NCBI GenBank assembly: GCA_021234155.1
Contig: JAJEKV010000010.1
Location: 16,002,275-16,066,274 of the forward strand
Direction of reading: 5' to 3'
Length of the DNA stretch: 64,000 nt
Source of the DNA: Isoetes taiwanensis
Taxonomy: Eukaryota > Streptophyta > Lycopodiopsida > Isoetales > Isoetaceae
The notes beneath the pieces were generated by a model that saw only the letters and a list, made by a program, of their open reading frames with translations, did no database searches and was not told the DNA's origin. A program made the translations under genes and the position numbers. Below, piece after piece: positions 1-12,700 of this stretch. The stretch's first letter is position 1, and each line of letters opens with the position of its first letter.

Positions 1-1955
1 CGAAGGAATAACAGATAGTTAACAACTTTTAGAATTCTACCAACCGGATATTGAGAAGTATTTTATCATTTATTATGGAATACAAAGTGCGTTTGTTTTG
101 GCTCATATGCTACGTGTATTTGATTTCTCGGATAATGGCGGCAATTGCGACCTTTATCGCCGATCACAAAGCAAATGCTACAAAAGTAGTTGAGGCGAGG
201 TTTGGTTGACTTGGTTTGTGGAAATGATGGAGAAACACTCTATGGCAGCGGTGTGCGAGAGACAATCTGTCGGATGATACATAATCTCGCTGTCCGAAAT
301 CCGAAACGGTATTTCCGAAGTTTTTTTCTGGTATGATTACGTTCATCACGTTGCGGGCGTTATTTATTGGGAATTAGAGATGTGTTTTACGTGATGTGAT
401 TTTTTGCATTATCTTTGCAGCCGATTATTATTGAGAAGGGAATAGAGACATTATACGTCTTTGCAAAGGCTAGGCACATTGGATGCAAGGATGCATTGGC
501 TGCAGACTTTAAGGGATTTGGGGTTCGATGACTACCTATGAGGTTTTTCCTATAGTCTCATGTTATCTCATTTCTTGGCCAACTACTCCATGCATTCTTT
601 AGAGATATAAAGGGAACTGCTCTCTTTTGCATGCGATATGGTTACTTAAACAAAATGTCTCGTATGGACGGAGGTGATTTTTTCATGAATATAGAAACTG
701 CAGCAGACTTCCAATTATACCTTTCTTTTAATAAATCAGTTTTGCAGATGTTGAACAATACAATTCGATAAAAAGAAAAAGGTTTGTTTAGATCTTATAT
801 CAGAAGAGGTTTGTTTTGCACTAGCACTATCACCGTTTAAAATGAGATAAGTATTCTTTCTATGTTTAATGGGATGTTTATCTGTGTTGGTGATGCCCTG
901 TACTGTAGCTGCTCACATCTCCTACCTGCACTTTTCCTTATGCATGGGCCTAGTTAATAGATTATCTTTTCTAGAAATCTAGTCTCAAGGAAAGATGCAT
1001 ATATTTCTATAAATATCACTATATCATTTAGAAAGAGAAGGTGGTGATGCCCTGTAGTTGCTCACATCTTTTTATGAATCATGATGACTGAATACAATTT
1101 AGAAATTAACTAAAAAGATGCTCAATTGGTCAATCAGGTTCAATTCCTGACAAGCAAATAGCAGATGCTTGTGGAGACAAGTATCCTTCTGAAAAATGAT
1201 CGTGTCCTTTGTTGTTGCTTTATGCAGGTCTGACATGGTTTTGTGTGAATTCAAGATGACAATCTTTAGCATTTCTATGGAGATGTTCTTTTTGTTGTTT
1301 AATAGCCATAATTATGTAATCTTTCACCTATCCTTTGTCATTCCAATCGTATTTAACCTAGTGCTATCATACTAAAAAGCAAATTTGATAGCAAAACACA
1401 AGTGAACACACTTTGAGAAGAATTGAAAAGTTGTCACATAACAAGCAACCCTTTGAAGCTGGACTCAAATGGTAGGCATCATAACCTATGCTACAATCCA
1501 TCTTGCTTACGGTTGCACAAGGAATTTGCTAATTTGCTTAAATGCTTTAGCTCTTACAAGAGCAGGTTGGTACAATTGAAATCCATCTATATGCACTACT
1601 GTTGTCCCATCGTCTGCTACATAGAACCAAAGAAGAGGTCAGAACACATCACAAAGTTACGAATAAAAGCTTTAAGGCAATCTACTCTGCAGAGACAAAG
1701 GAAAGACGGAAATGTACTTATTCAAAAGATCAAATAGAGATAGGAATCATTCATGGCCGATAGCCTCTGAAATATTTTTTCGGCTCTATACATGTGTCGC
1801 CTTGGTTCTTAGGTGTATATGGGCAAAAGATCAAAGTTTCAATCCATGGCATCTCCCAATTGGGCGAGCAATCTATGCATCGGAATGCCTCGTTCTTACG
1901 ATTCTAAGTAGGGCTTCACGTCAGCTACGGCAAAAAGATACTTTGTGCTCGTGCT
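1..1955. other. No supported gene; AT-rich intergenic DNA
   Basis: I recognise no gene here. A stretch at 421-531 follows an acceptor-like tttgcag and stays open for 36 codons on the plus strand until TGA, so it could be a terminal exon. It matches no family I know. The open stretches at 1423-2035 have no recognisable motifs and poor composition for coding DNA. Confidence 0.4.
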
Positions 1956-3343
1956 TTACCTGCTTTGTCCGCTTCCGCTTGTCGCGCTTTTTTGTACCCC
2001 AATATCTAACTTACGCCCACAAGCAGTTGGGTTGATGTGAAATAATGTTTTGACTGTACGCCAAGAATGTAACAAGCCCTTGAAAAAAAGGGAAGCATTA
2101 GGATAATGCCGCAAATCATAGAATAGACTGCATGTAAGAATAGATTTAAGTGTGGCTTTACCAAAAAAGATACAATGGATAAGAGCCTGGGCAATAAGCG
2201 GTATTATAGGAGAATCATCCTTACCCGTAAGAGTCCTCCAAATGAATTTAGAGATCATGATATTACTCTGCAGATGGAAATCTGTCATTCTCAAGCCTCA
2301 AAAATAGGTTTTATATACTTAGACTATGCAGCCTTAATCACAACCCACATCGCAAATAAAATTTCTGATAACACCTACAATCTTTTGAAACTTTGATTGG
2401 GAAGCAAGAAAGGCAAAAGCCATATAGACATGAGTGTTGCTTAAGACATGCTTAGCAACTATCACCCTTCCGGGCATAGAAAATTTAGCAGTATCCCACC
2501 AAAAAAGATGCCTCCGTAGCCCCACTATTATGACATCCCACCCAAGCATCAGAAGTTGAGACAACGAATACCCATAGGAATATCAAGAAGCTTGGTTTCC
2601 TTCCCATGAGGCAACATCTTCCAGAAATAAGCAAGAGCACATGGTAGGACTTCATCGTCTGGAGTAGAGCATAACACTTTTGCCAACTGACCAAAACTTC
2701 TAAGGTTAAGGAAAATATATCTTGCAGAAACTTTGCACTTTGGAAATTATCATCTTCTGCTATTAAGAATAGGAAGGCATCTGCATATTGATTCCATATT
2801 CCTTGAAATCCATTTTTCGTAGATAAACTCCTAATCACATCATGCTCAGTAGCACTAGAAAATAATTGTGAGAGCACCTCTGCCACTATTGTAAAAGAAA
2901 TGGAGCCAAAGGCAACCTTAGCGAACTCCTCTACCAAAAAAAAAAAAAAACACTGCAGAGGGCTCTCTGTAGTAAAGTATCGTAGATCTTGTAAAAGTAT
3001 GCAGCTTCATTACATCCCTTATGAATGTGATATCAAACCCTGTGGCCAATAAACACTTCTAAAAGACCCAAATCCACACGCTGTCATAAGCCTTGGCAAA
3101 TTCAAGTTTGGGATATACTACGCGATGGGCCTTTAGCCTTGCCCAATATAAGCCTTCATATGCCGCGACAACATTATCAAAGATACACCTTCCAAGCAAG
3201 AATCCTGTAGCAGCAAACAACCCCTTTAGAAAGGGAGAAGCATTAGGATATGGATGCATATGATAAAGCAAAGCCCAAGGTAGGAGGGGCTTAATGGTGG
3301 CCTTATGAAATGGGAGACAATGCTGAATCAACTGCACCAACAA
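1956..3343 (-). pseudogene. Decayed plant LINE ORF2 reverse transcriptase
   Basis: Read on the minus strand, several broken frames match parts of an L1-type plant LINE reverse transcriptase. The segment ending near 3059 carries FAKAYDSVWIWVF, the FxKAYDSV motif of RT. The segment at 2485-2937 carries FTIVAEVLSQLF followed by YADAFLFLIAEDD, the decayed YADD catalytic motif in which the second aspartate is lost. The segment at 1956-2294 carries ISKFIW and PLIAQALIHCI, typical of the region after the palm. Frames change several times and poly(A) runs interrupt the sequence (2937-2950). The element is dead. Element ends and target-site duplication were not found. A protein-profile search with the RVT_1 family would confirm the order of fragments. 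Confidence 0.7.
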
Positions 3344-3948
3344 CCTCGGGCCAGGAGAATCATCCTTACCAATGAAAATCCATTAAATAAACTTTAATTC
3401 CAAAAGAATCTTGTCTATCTATTTACTTAAAATGTTTTTGTAGGGGTGTGTCCTCTTTTTTCCGGCCACCTGTAGACATTAAAGTCCGACAAAAAAGCGA
3501 AATTTTGGAATCAGAAAATTTGCAATTTCGGCAGAGGTAATTTTGGGGACATTATTTTCCTTTAATTATTATTCCATTTGGGTTCAGCTAGTCATCGGGA
3601 TCGATTTCCTCCTCTAAATGTGACGTTTAGGTTTTGTAGTGGAGTTTTGGAGCGGCCATGGCCAGATCTAGGATGGTCATTTTACTAAAATCACTTGGAA
3701 TATCATTTGTAAAATGTTCTGGCAAGGTATTGACCGTAAAATCGAGATTGAATCATCTTTAGATGTTGTCTAGCTGTGAAAGATCAGAGTATACAGCTGA
3801 GATAGTTGCGTTAGTGCAAAATCACTTGGAAGGAATAGAAAAAAGCAAAATGTTACCTTCAAATGGCACGCAAGGGCCTGCAACATGCAAATCAACAAAA
3901 TGCATAAGCTTTGTTCGTAATCGACACAGACAAGAAAGAAAGAGTAAA

Positions 3949-4850
3949 CCGATGGATTGCTGCAGGGGTAACATCCATCCGTGACTGATATTGGGAGGGT
4001 CATCTGGCGCCATGGGAGTTTTTTAAGGAGAGATTTGGCCTGCGGCGGTGGGACATACGAACTTGGGCCAGAATTGCCAATGCTATTCCATTGCAGTTGT
4101 CTTCTCAAGTCAATCGCGTTTGGAAGTCGCATAGTGGACTTGATGCATCTCAGTTTGTAGCATCGGCTTATGGGCTCCTAGCGCTTCAGGACACGTTGCC
4201 GCCTTCGGATAAGTGGTCACTTAAGCTTCCAGGGAGTAAGTGGCCCGCCATGTGGAAGTGGGCGTGGAATACATTGCCTCCTCCTAAAATCCGTACCCTT
4301 TTGTGGCAGATCTTGCACCGTAGCCTCAGGGTGAATGTCCGAGTCCACAGGTTCAAGCCTCAGGTAGCAGAAACATGCCCTTTATGTGGGAGGCGACGTG
4401 AGACCATTGAGCACTGCTTTGTCCTATGCACAGAGGTAGGGGCAACTTGGTCCTGGGTGAGAGCCCTCTTTGGGACTTCATTATGCAGTCAGAAGATTCT
4501 CTTGGGAGTCCTTCCTAGCAGGTGGGCAGTGGCCAAGCGGCAGGCGTTTCATTTATGCAGAGCTTGGCTTTTGTGGCTGATTTGGAAAAGACGGAGAGCG
4601 AAGGTCTTTCAGAATGCAGTGCTTAGCCCTTTTCGGTTGGTTCCGATCTTGAGGCATAAGTTGTGGCTGGCGTACCAAGTCTCAAGCTTGTCTGGCACAA
4701 TTAAGCGGGAAATTTGGTCGACATTCCTACAGATTGTGGATCATGATGGGCGCTTCATTTCTTAGCACCACACTTATCATTGTACTTGATCGCATTCTAG
4801 TGGTTTAATATATTCTTTATATTCTTCAAAAAAAAAAAAAAAAAAAAAAA
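3949..4850 (+). mobile_element. 5'-truncated LINE insertion with zinc-binding RT domain, poly(A) tail and target-site duplication
   Basis: A ~0.9-kb insertion ends in an uninterrupted poly(A) run at 4828-4850. The bases AGAGTAAA occur just before the insertion (3941-3948) and just after the poly(A) (4851-4858), giving a short target-site duplication. Inside, an open frame from about 3985 to the TAG at 4763-4765 encodes the C-terminal end of plant LINE ORF2. Its reverse-transcriptase zinc-binding domain (zf-RVT) shows WKWAWNTLPPPKIRTLLWQ and the ligand set CPLC...H....C (CPLCGRRRETIEHCFVLC). The polymerase core is absent, as expected for 5' truncation during target-primed reverse transcription. 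The frame is still open, which suggests a fairly recent insertion compared with the neighbouring LINE at 1956-3343. Confidence 0.82.
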
Positions 4851-5363
4851 AGAGTAAAGTTGGGGGTTTTCTAGATTTGCAAGTGATTTATAGTTCCAGT
4901 CTTTTGCAGGTGTTTATCCGAGTCTCTTCACACGTTTATGTGTGTGTGCATTATGTGCAGGGCTTTAGGAATTTGCACTGCAACTAGGCAAATGAAAAGA
5001 TACAGAGGTTATTTGTATACAGAAGCCATCCACCCGGGGGTTTCACCATATTATACCCGTATAAAGCATGTGCGTGACTGGTTATGGGTTTTTTTTTTTT
5101 TCAAACCGTCCGTATACGGACGAAGCAAAATACGGGCTTATGGCCAAGGAGTCGTAGGTGGTCGAGAAGGGGGAGATGGGCGGGAATGTCCATTCCCGTA
5201 TCATACGGTGAGGCATTAGTCTTGAAGATCCGAGGCGCCATATCTTGTATTAGCATGGAAATTTAGGCTGAAAAAACATCCAGATACGAATGCCACAAGC
5301 AGGTTTATTTTTTTCCCTTCCGGCTCCATAGTTTTGGATGTTTTCTGCTTCTTACAAATTGAT

Positions 5364-5620
5364 AATGTTCGGTGTTGTGGCGAAAAGCACTTTGAAATCT
5401 GATGCTCTTAGGAAGCTTAAGAGTCCCGGTGGTAACTTTCACAAGGGAATATCATGAAACGGTCGTTGAGCACTACATTGATAAAAACGATCCAAATGTT
5501 GGTACAGGACTTGTTGGCACACCAGCTTGTGGCGATCTGATGAGGCTTCAAATAAAGGTCGACAAGGTTACTGGAAAGATTGCCCATTCACGGTTCTTCT
5601 GTTGGCAAGTATTTTGGTTT
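5364..5620 (+). pseudogene. Fragment of mitochondrial Fe-S scaffold gene (IscU/ISU1-like)
   Basis: ISU/IscU proteins are scaffolds on which mitochondrial iron-sulfur clusters are built. From ATG at 5364 a frame reads a basic, presequence-like N-terminus (MFGVVAKSTLKSDALRKLKS). One extra base near 5446 then shifts the frame, and the second frame continues with YHETVVEHY, KNDPNVGTGLVGTPACGD and LQIKVDKVTGKI, the hallmark start of ISU. The cysteine in PACGD, a cluster ligand, is present. The usual NPRNVGSF block between HY and DKNDP is missing, and similarity stops after the A/S-R-F at about 5596, before the expected GCGSAIASSS segment. I did not find the remaining two thirds. A frameshift, an internal deletion and truncation mark this as a pseudogene or captured gene fragment. 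Confidence 0.72.
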
Positions 5621-8600
5621 TTACCAGATATAGTACCTATTTATGTTGTTTCTTATGTATGTCCTGGTAATGTATGATGCAGCTTGAAGAGTTATTTGCA
5701 GAAACAAGTTCGGCAAAGGAGTTTTAGGCTATAAAAATTTGAAAAACATACAGGTAAAGCCTCAAATGCATCCTCTGTTTGTTCCAACAGTTTCACAGTT
5801 CTCTTTCTTAGGTTCCTTTTTTGTGCAAGGTAGTTTCTATAGGTTCTATAATGCTAAATTAAAATATGGTTGAAGGACAGAATATAGGTGCTTTATACTA
5901 TGTTAATCAGTGATTTCAAAGTGTTTAGTAACTAGGGCTAAGAACTGGGATAAACTGGTGGCAGAAGTGAAAAAGGAGGTGTGTTTCTATTCCTCTCGTT
6001 GTGCTTTAATCTCTATTCTTGTTTGAAGGAATACTTCAGACGTCCATATGCTTAAGAGATTGAGAGGACCTTGTCTTTTATTTACCAAGGTCAAATTGTC
6101 ATAGCAGTAGTGATAATAGGGTCTGCTATACTCCTATAATTTTGCAGTGTCTAGAACTTTTGCAGGCTCTGAACAAGATTCATTTTGAGTATCTTACAGG
6201 CAAGAGCAAGTTGGATTCTCTGCCCTGTGCTTTTTATTCACATTTTTTCCAGATAGTTGTGGGAGTAGTTGATCCAGAAGATCTCCTTCTAAATGAACGA
6301 AGTGATGCCAGCTAGTTTTGTGGTCTTATTCGTTGCATATGATTGAAAATAGAAATGCTTGTGTCGTGTTTGATAATACGCACTGTAATAGAGAGTGAGG
6401 GTTGTAATAGAATGTTGCAGAAAAGTAGCTTCCCAGAATGATTCTTTACAAGCGTCAAATAATGCAATTGTCCCGGGTATTTGTTGTATCATTGAAACTG
6501 TGCTCTCCTTGTCATTTGTTGCAACAGATCTTTGTCTTAAACATCAAGTTTACTTATTTTTCTGTTCATTTATTTCTCTATTTGTTCCTGCAGATGCACG
6601 AACTTTGTTGGATTGGAGCACAATGGTGCTTTGAATAGGCGAATCATACCGTGGAATCATAATTGTAAGGGATGAGCATGTGTTCAAGTTGTTGGTGCAT
6701 ATAGTGTTCTTAATTTTTGCTTGCAAAGAATGGGAACTAAAATATATGATTAGTTGCTTTTGCACAACATAAGCAAAGACATCTTTGTATTTTAGATTTG
6801 CCTGTAATTGATTATCAACACTTCTGAGAATAGACCGAAAGCAATCAAAATTTGCTCCCCATGTACATAGGAAATCTATCATGCTCCTTGAGAGCAATTT
6901 CATCAAGATATTGCTCACGCCATTTCAACGGGTAAATTCATCTCTTGAAACTTGGTGAGTTGCTATACATCCACCAATTAAGAATTGGGAGATAGAGATG
7001 CACGACATGTGCACTAGCTAACCGTAAACCCATAAATTATTTCACGGTATTTCATGGAAGGAAAGGTCCATGCTTGATTGAGTATGGAGTTATGTACAAG
7101 ATTTGTTTATCAAGATGATACTTCAGTTTTTAAATACTATATCATTTGTAAGACTGCATTCACAATCATTATATGTTTCAATTTGTTTCCCAAATGGTCA
7201 ATTAAAAGCACCACAATTTCCTTGGGTTGACCATTGTAATTGTTATGATCGTGTCTATAGTGGAAGGTGCATGCTACCACAAAATAAGACCAATAGTTGA
7301 AGGTCCAATCAAAGGGGTTATGAATGCCATTATGATCATAATGTCATGATAGAATTGGGGCTCAAACCCGAGCCATGCAATAATAGATTTTATTTTGTGT
7401 TTTTGTAATAGGCAAATTACCCTCTTATATGCCATATTTTATTATGGGGGTATTATGCCCAATATACCCCAACATAACATTGAGGTATACCATACGTATT
7501 CCTTAACGTATACCCTACCCATTAAGTATTTCTAAATATCCCGAGCCATATTCTAATATGCCATATGTATTCCCCTATTCCCAACAATCCAAACATTTCC
7601 AACCATTCTTTGCAAGCAATATCCATGAAAACAATTATGAAATTTCTCTAAACACCATTTTCCTTTAAATAAGCCTTCGGTATGCAAGCGTCAGTACAAG
7701 ATCGAGTAGGGGTATGTAAAAACGAAGATATTCCATAAGTACATCTACGGTAAGGGGCTTCGAAACTGGCTTTTCCCATTTACGTATGTAGGGGTTTTCC
7801 ACCTCCAAAAAGTCGTATACAGGGTTTTTTAGTGACCCCTTGCACGCAGATGAGGTATCCCCATATGCCTAGGTGAAACCCCCGGGGCCATCCATTAGCA
7901 ACTTTAGCTTCAAATCAACATTATCATTCTTGATTTGTGGATGGTTACATAGGGCAAGCACCCCAAACAATTCTTCAAACTGAAGGTTGGGTTCTTGGTC
8001 GCATGGTAAATCCTTCTAATAGTGCTAATCTATGCAAGCATAAATGTGATGCCAGTTTGTGATACCATGAATTCATAGTATCATTGTCGTTTTCTTTAGG
8101 CATTCAAGGCAGAGGCTTATTCAAAGAGATGTGGTATGACAACTTGAAATCTTCTCTAGAAAGGTAATTTGTTGTCAAATTATAACTTATTTGTGATTAG
8201 GGCCTTATTTGACCAGTATGTTTTGGTACTTTTACAGAGCTTACATTCTGCTTCTTGGTGATGTTTCGCCTATTTTAAGATCAAACTCAGTTTTGGATCT
8301 GAGCTTATATCTGGAAAGTGTCAATTTTCCAGTTTCGTTTCACAGATTTACTCATATCTTTAAAATTTATGAGTATTTCTGCTTTTCAGATTCTCTTTTG
8401 ACATTCAATTCTGCTACTCATGCATGTTTTTTATCTGCTATCTGCAAGATGTCATTTTTTTTAATTCAATGCAGTCCAAGATTTATGGGCTTCAATAAGA
8501 AGATGAATATCAAAAAACTCTTGCTTGCTAGGTTCTGTACTGCAGTCGAAATACCATTTTCCATGGTGCGAACTACGATGATATTGTCTACGTTATTAAT

Positions 8601-8621
8601 AGGCATCAATTTGTCCAATTC
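5621..8621. other. No supported gene; AT-rich intergenic DNA with isolated exon-like pieces
   Basis: No conserved domain was recognised. Short AG...GT-bounded pieces exist but match nothing I know. One is 8101-8161, which reads IQGRGLFKEMWYDNLKSSLE after an acceptor-like tttctttag. Long T-rich open stretches (for example 8209-8640) look like noncoding sequence. The repeated pentamer-like 'accc/ccat' blocks at 7400-7560 are low-complexity AT-rich DNA. Confidence 0.4.
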
Positions 8622-9716
8622 TAGAATGGGGCTCGCATGAAAACAACAAAAACCTCCCGATAGATAGGCTTCTCATTCATCTCAGCAGATTTTCTACAAT
8701 GGTGGATAGTGGGTAGCCGCACACATGCGAACTACCCACGAAAAATAAAGGGAATGTCCAATTATATAATTTAGACCCCATAAAATACAATGCTAATAGA
8801 TGGTTGGCTTGTGTACCTGCCGAAAGCTTATCACCGGGATTAAAAAACCCCGCCCTTTCGGGTTTTCGAGGAAAAACCCTAGTGATAAGCCTTCGGCAAG
8901 GGGCTTGGACAAACGTAAGGCTGAGAAATCGCTCCCAAAACCCACGAATGGAGAAGTTGAAGCTGCTGCTGCTCGCCAACCTGTACCTGCACATCACCAA
9001 CACTAGAAAAAATGTGACAAAACAAACCTCCCAAAGTGGAGGGGCTGATCATGCGTGCCACGCGACAATAAAACAAAAACCTCTTCAAATAGAGGGCTGG
9101 TCACGCGTGCCAGGTGACAAAGACATTAAACAAAGAAGGGGGGGAGGGTGGGTTCAAAGAAAAGAGAATAAGGTACTGCTGAGAGAGAAGAGGAAGCGCC
9201 GATGAGACGTTGATGAAGAACCTCGCCTAATATAGCGATCTCCCAACCAGAGAAGGCATGCGCCGCATGCATGCATGCAAGACATGCATACGCCCCTATT
9301 CTAGAATTTCGATCCGATGGCTCGGATCGATGGGATTCTAGAATGGGGCTCGCATGAAAACACCAAAAACCTCCCGAATAGAAGAGAACTTCCTTATCAA
9401 ACGGGATCGAGGACGAAGGTCAAAGGATTATGGCTAAAGAAGAGGCAAGGCCAAGAAAGGACATGCCACAGCATGAAAGAAACGCCAAATTGGTCAATCC
9501 AAGCAGGGAGGAGCCCCTCCCCTGCATGGTTTCAAAGAAAAGAGAATAAGGTACTGCTGAGAGAGAAGAGGAAGCGCCAATGAGACGTTGATGAAGAACC
9601 TCGCCTAATATAGCGATCTTCCAACCAGAGAAGGCATGCGCCGCATGCATGCATGCAAGACATGCATGCTCGCCCCATTCTAGAATTTCGATCCGATGGC
9701 TCGGATCGATGGGATT
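8622..9716. repeat. Imperfect tandem duplication of a dispersed repeat
   Basis: The words 'ctagaatggggctcgcatga' followed by 'aacctcccga' occur at about 8622 and 9340. A block of about 190 bp (about 9150-9340) recurs nearly unchanged at about 9529-9716. It includes an aagagaataaggtactgctg word, a GCATGC-rich stretch and the inverted word ATCCGATGGCTCGGAT. The second unit is shorter (~375 bp) than the first because of internal deletion. A diverged relative of the middle part lies at 37050-37250, so this is a dispersed family. It shows no coding capacity. It may be a small nonautonomous LTR-type (TRIM-like) element, but I could not define terminal TG...CA ends or a primer-binding site. Confidence 0.7.
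8818..8898. repeat. Hairpin (17-bp arms) within the dispersed repeat
   Basis: The arm TGCCGAAAGCTTATCAC at 8818-8834 pairs with GTGATAAGCCTTCGGCA at 8882-8898 with one mismatch. The loop holds a second C/G-rich inverted word (accccgccctttcgggttt). Such stem-loops are common in foldback or MITE-like elements. Confidence 0.7.
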
Positions 9717-12700
9717 ACATCATTGTGCAGTAAGTGCCAAAGTTTTATTTCTTGGGTTTTCATTTTTTGCAATGTGTTTAATTTTGCTCACTTTAGGATC
9801 CTTCTCAATCTTACTTTATACTCCTTATGCACCTCAATAAGTCATGTATTGTATGCTTTTTGTATTGTTTTGTATACAAATTCTCTCTTCCTTAACAGGC
9901 TGGCTGGTGGTTTTCCATCACTGAAGATGGCTTTGCAGGTTAGTTTATGAAGTCTAAAATGCTGGAGGGTATTCAAGCTCAAATCTTCATGAGTTCCTTT
10001 AAGAGAAAAAAATCCAATGCATGTGATCTGCATATTCTTTCAGCAGATACCATGATAACCAAATGTGCGATGAGGTAAGAATATCAAATTACATTTGTAT
10101 TCAATAGCACCAGATATTCATATATTCAATCTTAGAAAGGCATACTGGCAAGATATGGCATTTTATTGAAGTGGTGTATAGCTTAAAGGTCATTGGCCAC
10201 AATTGTCAATGTGATAGCTGCCTTTGATCTGTTGCAATGTTGACATCCAATTGACATTTGTTAGAATTCAAGATTAGTAATGAGGCGAGTCTCTCTCAGA
10301 AACTGTGATCTTTGCTTTAAATGGTGCATTTGTGATCCAGAAACTGTTGCTTAGCCATTCTGCAGGTAATGATTTTTCCCTTTATGTTTGTACGTCCTCA
10401 CTTCATTGTGGTTACTTAGTCTCAAATTGATTCCTAAAAGCGTGTCTCAATAAGCTTTCAATACTAATTTCTACTTGCTCTTTTCTGCTGCTTCCATACA
10501 TGATACAACTATGCAAGATGCTATAACTATTGATGTCAGGCAACTAAGTAGCTTTTTTACTTCATTTGAATAGAACTAGAGGTGACTTCATGGTTCAAAT
10601 CCATCACGTTTATGCCAATCTTTTTATGTTCTTTTCTTGGACATCCCATTTATTCTACAGCTTTTGGAAGATCAAGTTACAGTGATAGTATGAGTTGGTA
10701 CATATCAAAACACTTGGAATCATTTTTTCCGACTTTAGTAGTAGTTCTTATTTGTCATGCGGACTATGTTGCAGATCATGACAACATTATTAAGAAATCG
10801 GTAGATAAGGACATGGAATAACGTGGATGGATTTATGCTGCATCTCAAGGTCTCTAAATCAATATTCCATGTTATCGTGGCCTTCCTCAACCATGTTGTC
10901 GCCCATAATTGCACATTTTTCGAAACATACGTGGGCTAGAATTTCTATTACAATGCCAATGCCATTCATCTATCCATGGCACAATTTAAATGCCATTTCT
11001 TTGATTGTCTGGGAACAATTACAATGTTAGTTTAGAGTGACACACTTACACTATGACCACCATTTTTAGACAGTGCTTTTTACATGGTGGATCCTTAAAT
11101 GACGTTGTCATATTGGGACACAAGGCTGGAACAAGTTGTTGGACAGCGAATATAGTGATTCCTCCTTTTTTAAGGTATTCCTGGTTCCGAATTGATGTTG
11201 TAGGCTTCTTATTATTAAATGATTCTGAAAGAGCATCATACTTGCTCTGATGTTGTAGAGAGATTATTTTGTTTTGAAGCTTGAAGCATCAGATACAGGA
11301 CGATTAGAGAGGTATCTTATCTACTGGTGTTGGCGATGGCGTCTCATGTTATCTATGGTATTGTGTGCTTTGCAAAGGAAATGCCAAGTAAGATCTGGAT
11401 TTGCACTTGGTGTTTATATTGTGATTCGAATGAGTTTATTTCTTATGTTTGTCACATCTGCCTTTGGTTTTTTTTCTTCTTTCCTCTGTAATATGCAGTT
11501 GTGTTTCCTTGAAGTCTTACAGATCATTAGAAGGGGACAAAGCTATGAATTTCTCCTTTTCTTGAAGTCTTGCGGATCATTAGAAGGGGACAGAACGTAA
11601 CTATGAGTTTTCCTTTTGTTTTTCCTACCACCGATCTGTTTGTGCTTCTTTTAGGGAAATTCTAATGTCCTTATAGAAAAATACTACCTTGAAGGGTGAT
11701 AACTTAATACAAAATAACCATGTATTCAATTCATGCAGAGGATGTGGAGAGATATAACCACGTATTCAATTTTGTAGATTGAGTGCTAGGTGCAATGGAT
11801 GAAGTCTTTAGAATGATCACAATAGTGTTTTCTAGAGCGCCAAGTTCTGCGACGGTGATTACTTTTTTGTATCCTCTTACTACGACCAACACAAGATAAG
11901 AAAGCTATATGCATTTACATGACATTTTCCATAAAACTGGTCTATATACCATTCTGCCTAGATCTGTATCTTCAAAGTATGGCTGCAACTGCTTTGTTGA
12001 AACTGGGTACTATATTGTGATGTTAGGGCCTAGAGGAACCAGGAATTGCAGTATCAAGCTAGATAGCAACATCGGCAAAGCAAAATGCATGCAATCTTAT
12101 TCCTTTGAATGGTAGGTCTCCTTTTGTTCAAGTTGTCAGATTCTTTTTTTTTCTTTGTGTTTGTTTACTTTTTCTTTTCTTCTAGCCCATTCAGTTCCCG
12201 TTGCTTCTTTTTGTTCTGTCTCTTTGCCAAAAAAGACACAGCATTTAAAAGAATTGTCTCCCCTTATGTTAGAGACTCATACATGATAAAGATAGTGCCA
12301 TTGCAAGCAGTGATATTGAGAGCAAACAGGATTGAGGAGCAAGTGGCATGGTAGTTTTAGAGAATTGCTGGTATTGTTAGATAATTTCTTGCAATGCCGC
12401 CAATGGCGTACCAAATTCTTACACATTCTTAAAAAATGCCTTTATCAATGCACTAAAGAATATATCAATTAAGTTCACTATTTCCATTGATATATTCTTG
12501 GGTAAATCATACTAGCAATGAAAACAAACTTGGTTTAATGCAATGAGTTGATCATTTTTCTTTTAGTAATTCCACAAAAGCTGTGACAAATTTGTTTGCA
12601 ATTGCATGTGACAAGTTTGTTTGCAATTGCATGTTCGTTCTGATGTAACGCTATTGCAAGTTGAACTTCTTGACCATGGTGAGGCAAATAATATTCTTCT

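Noticed and set aside
12120-12230. Hydrophobic open frame rich in Phe
   Set aside because: It derives from a T-rich tract, with no start context, homologues or neighbouring exon support.
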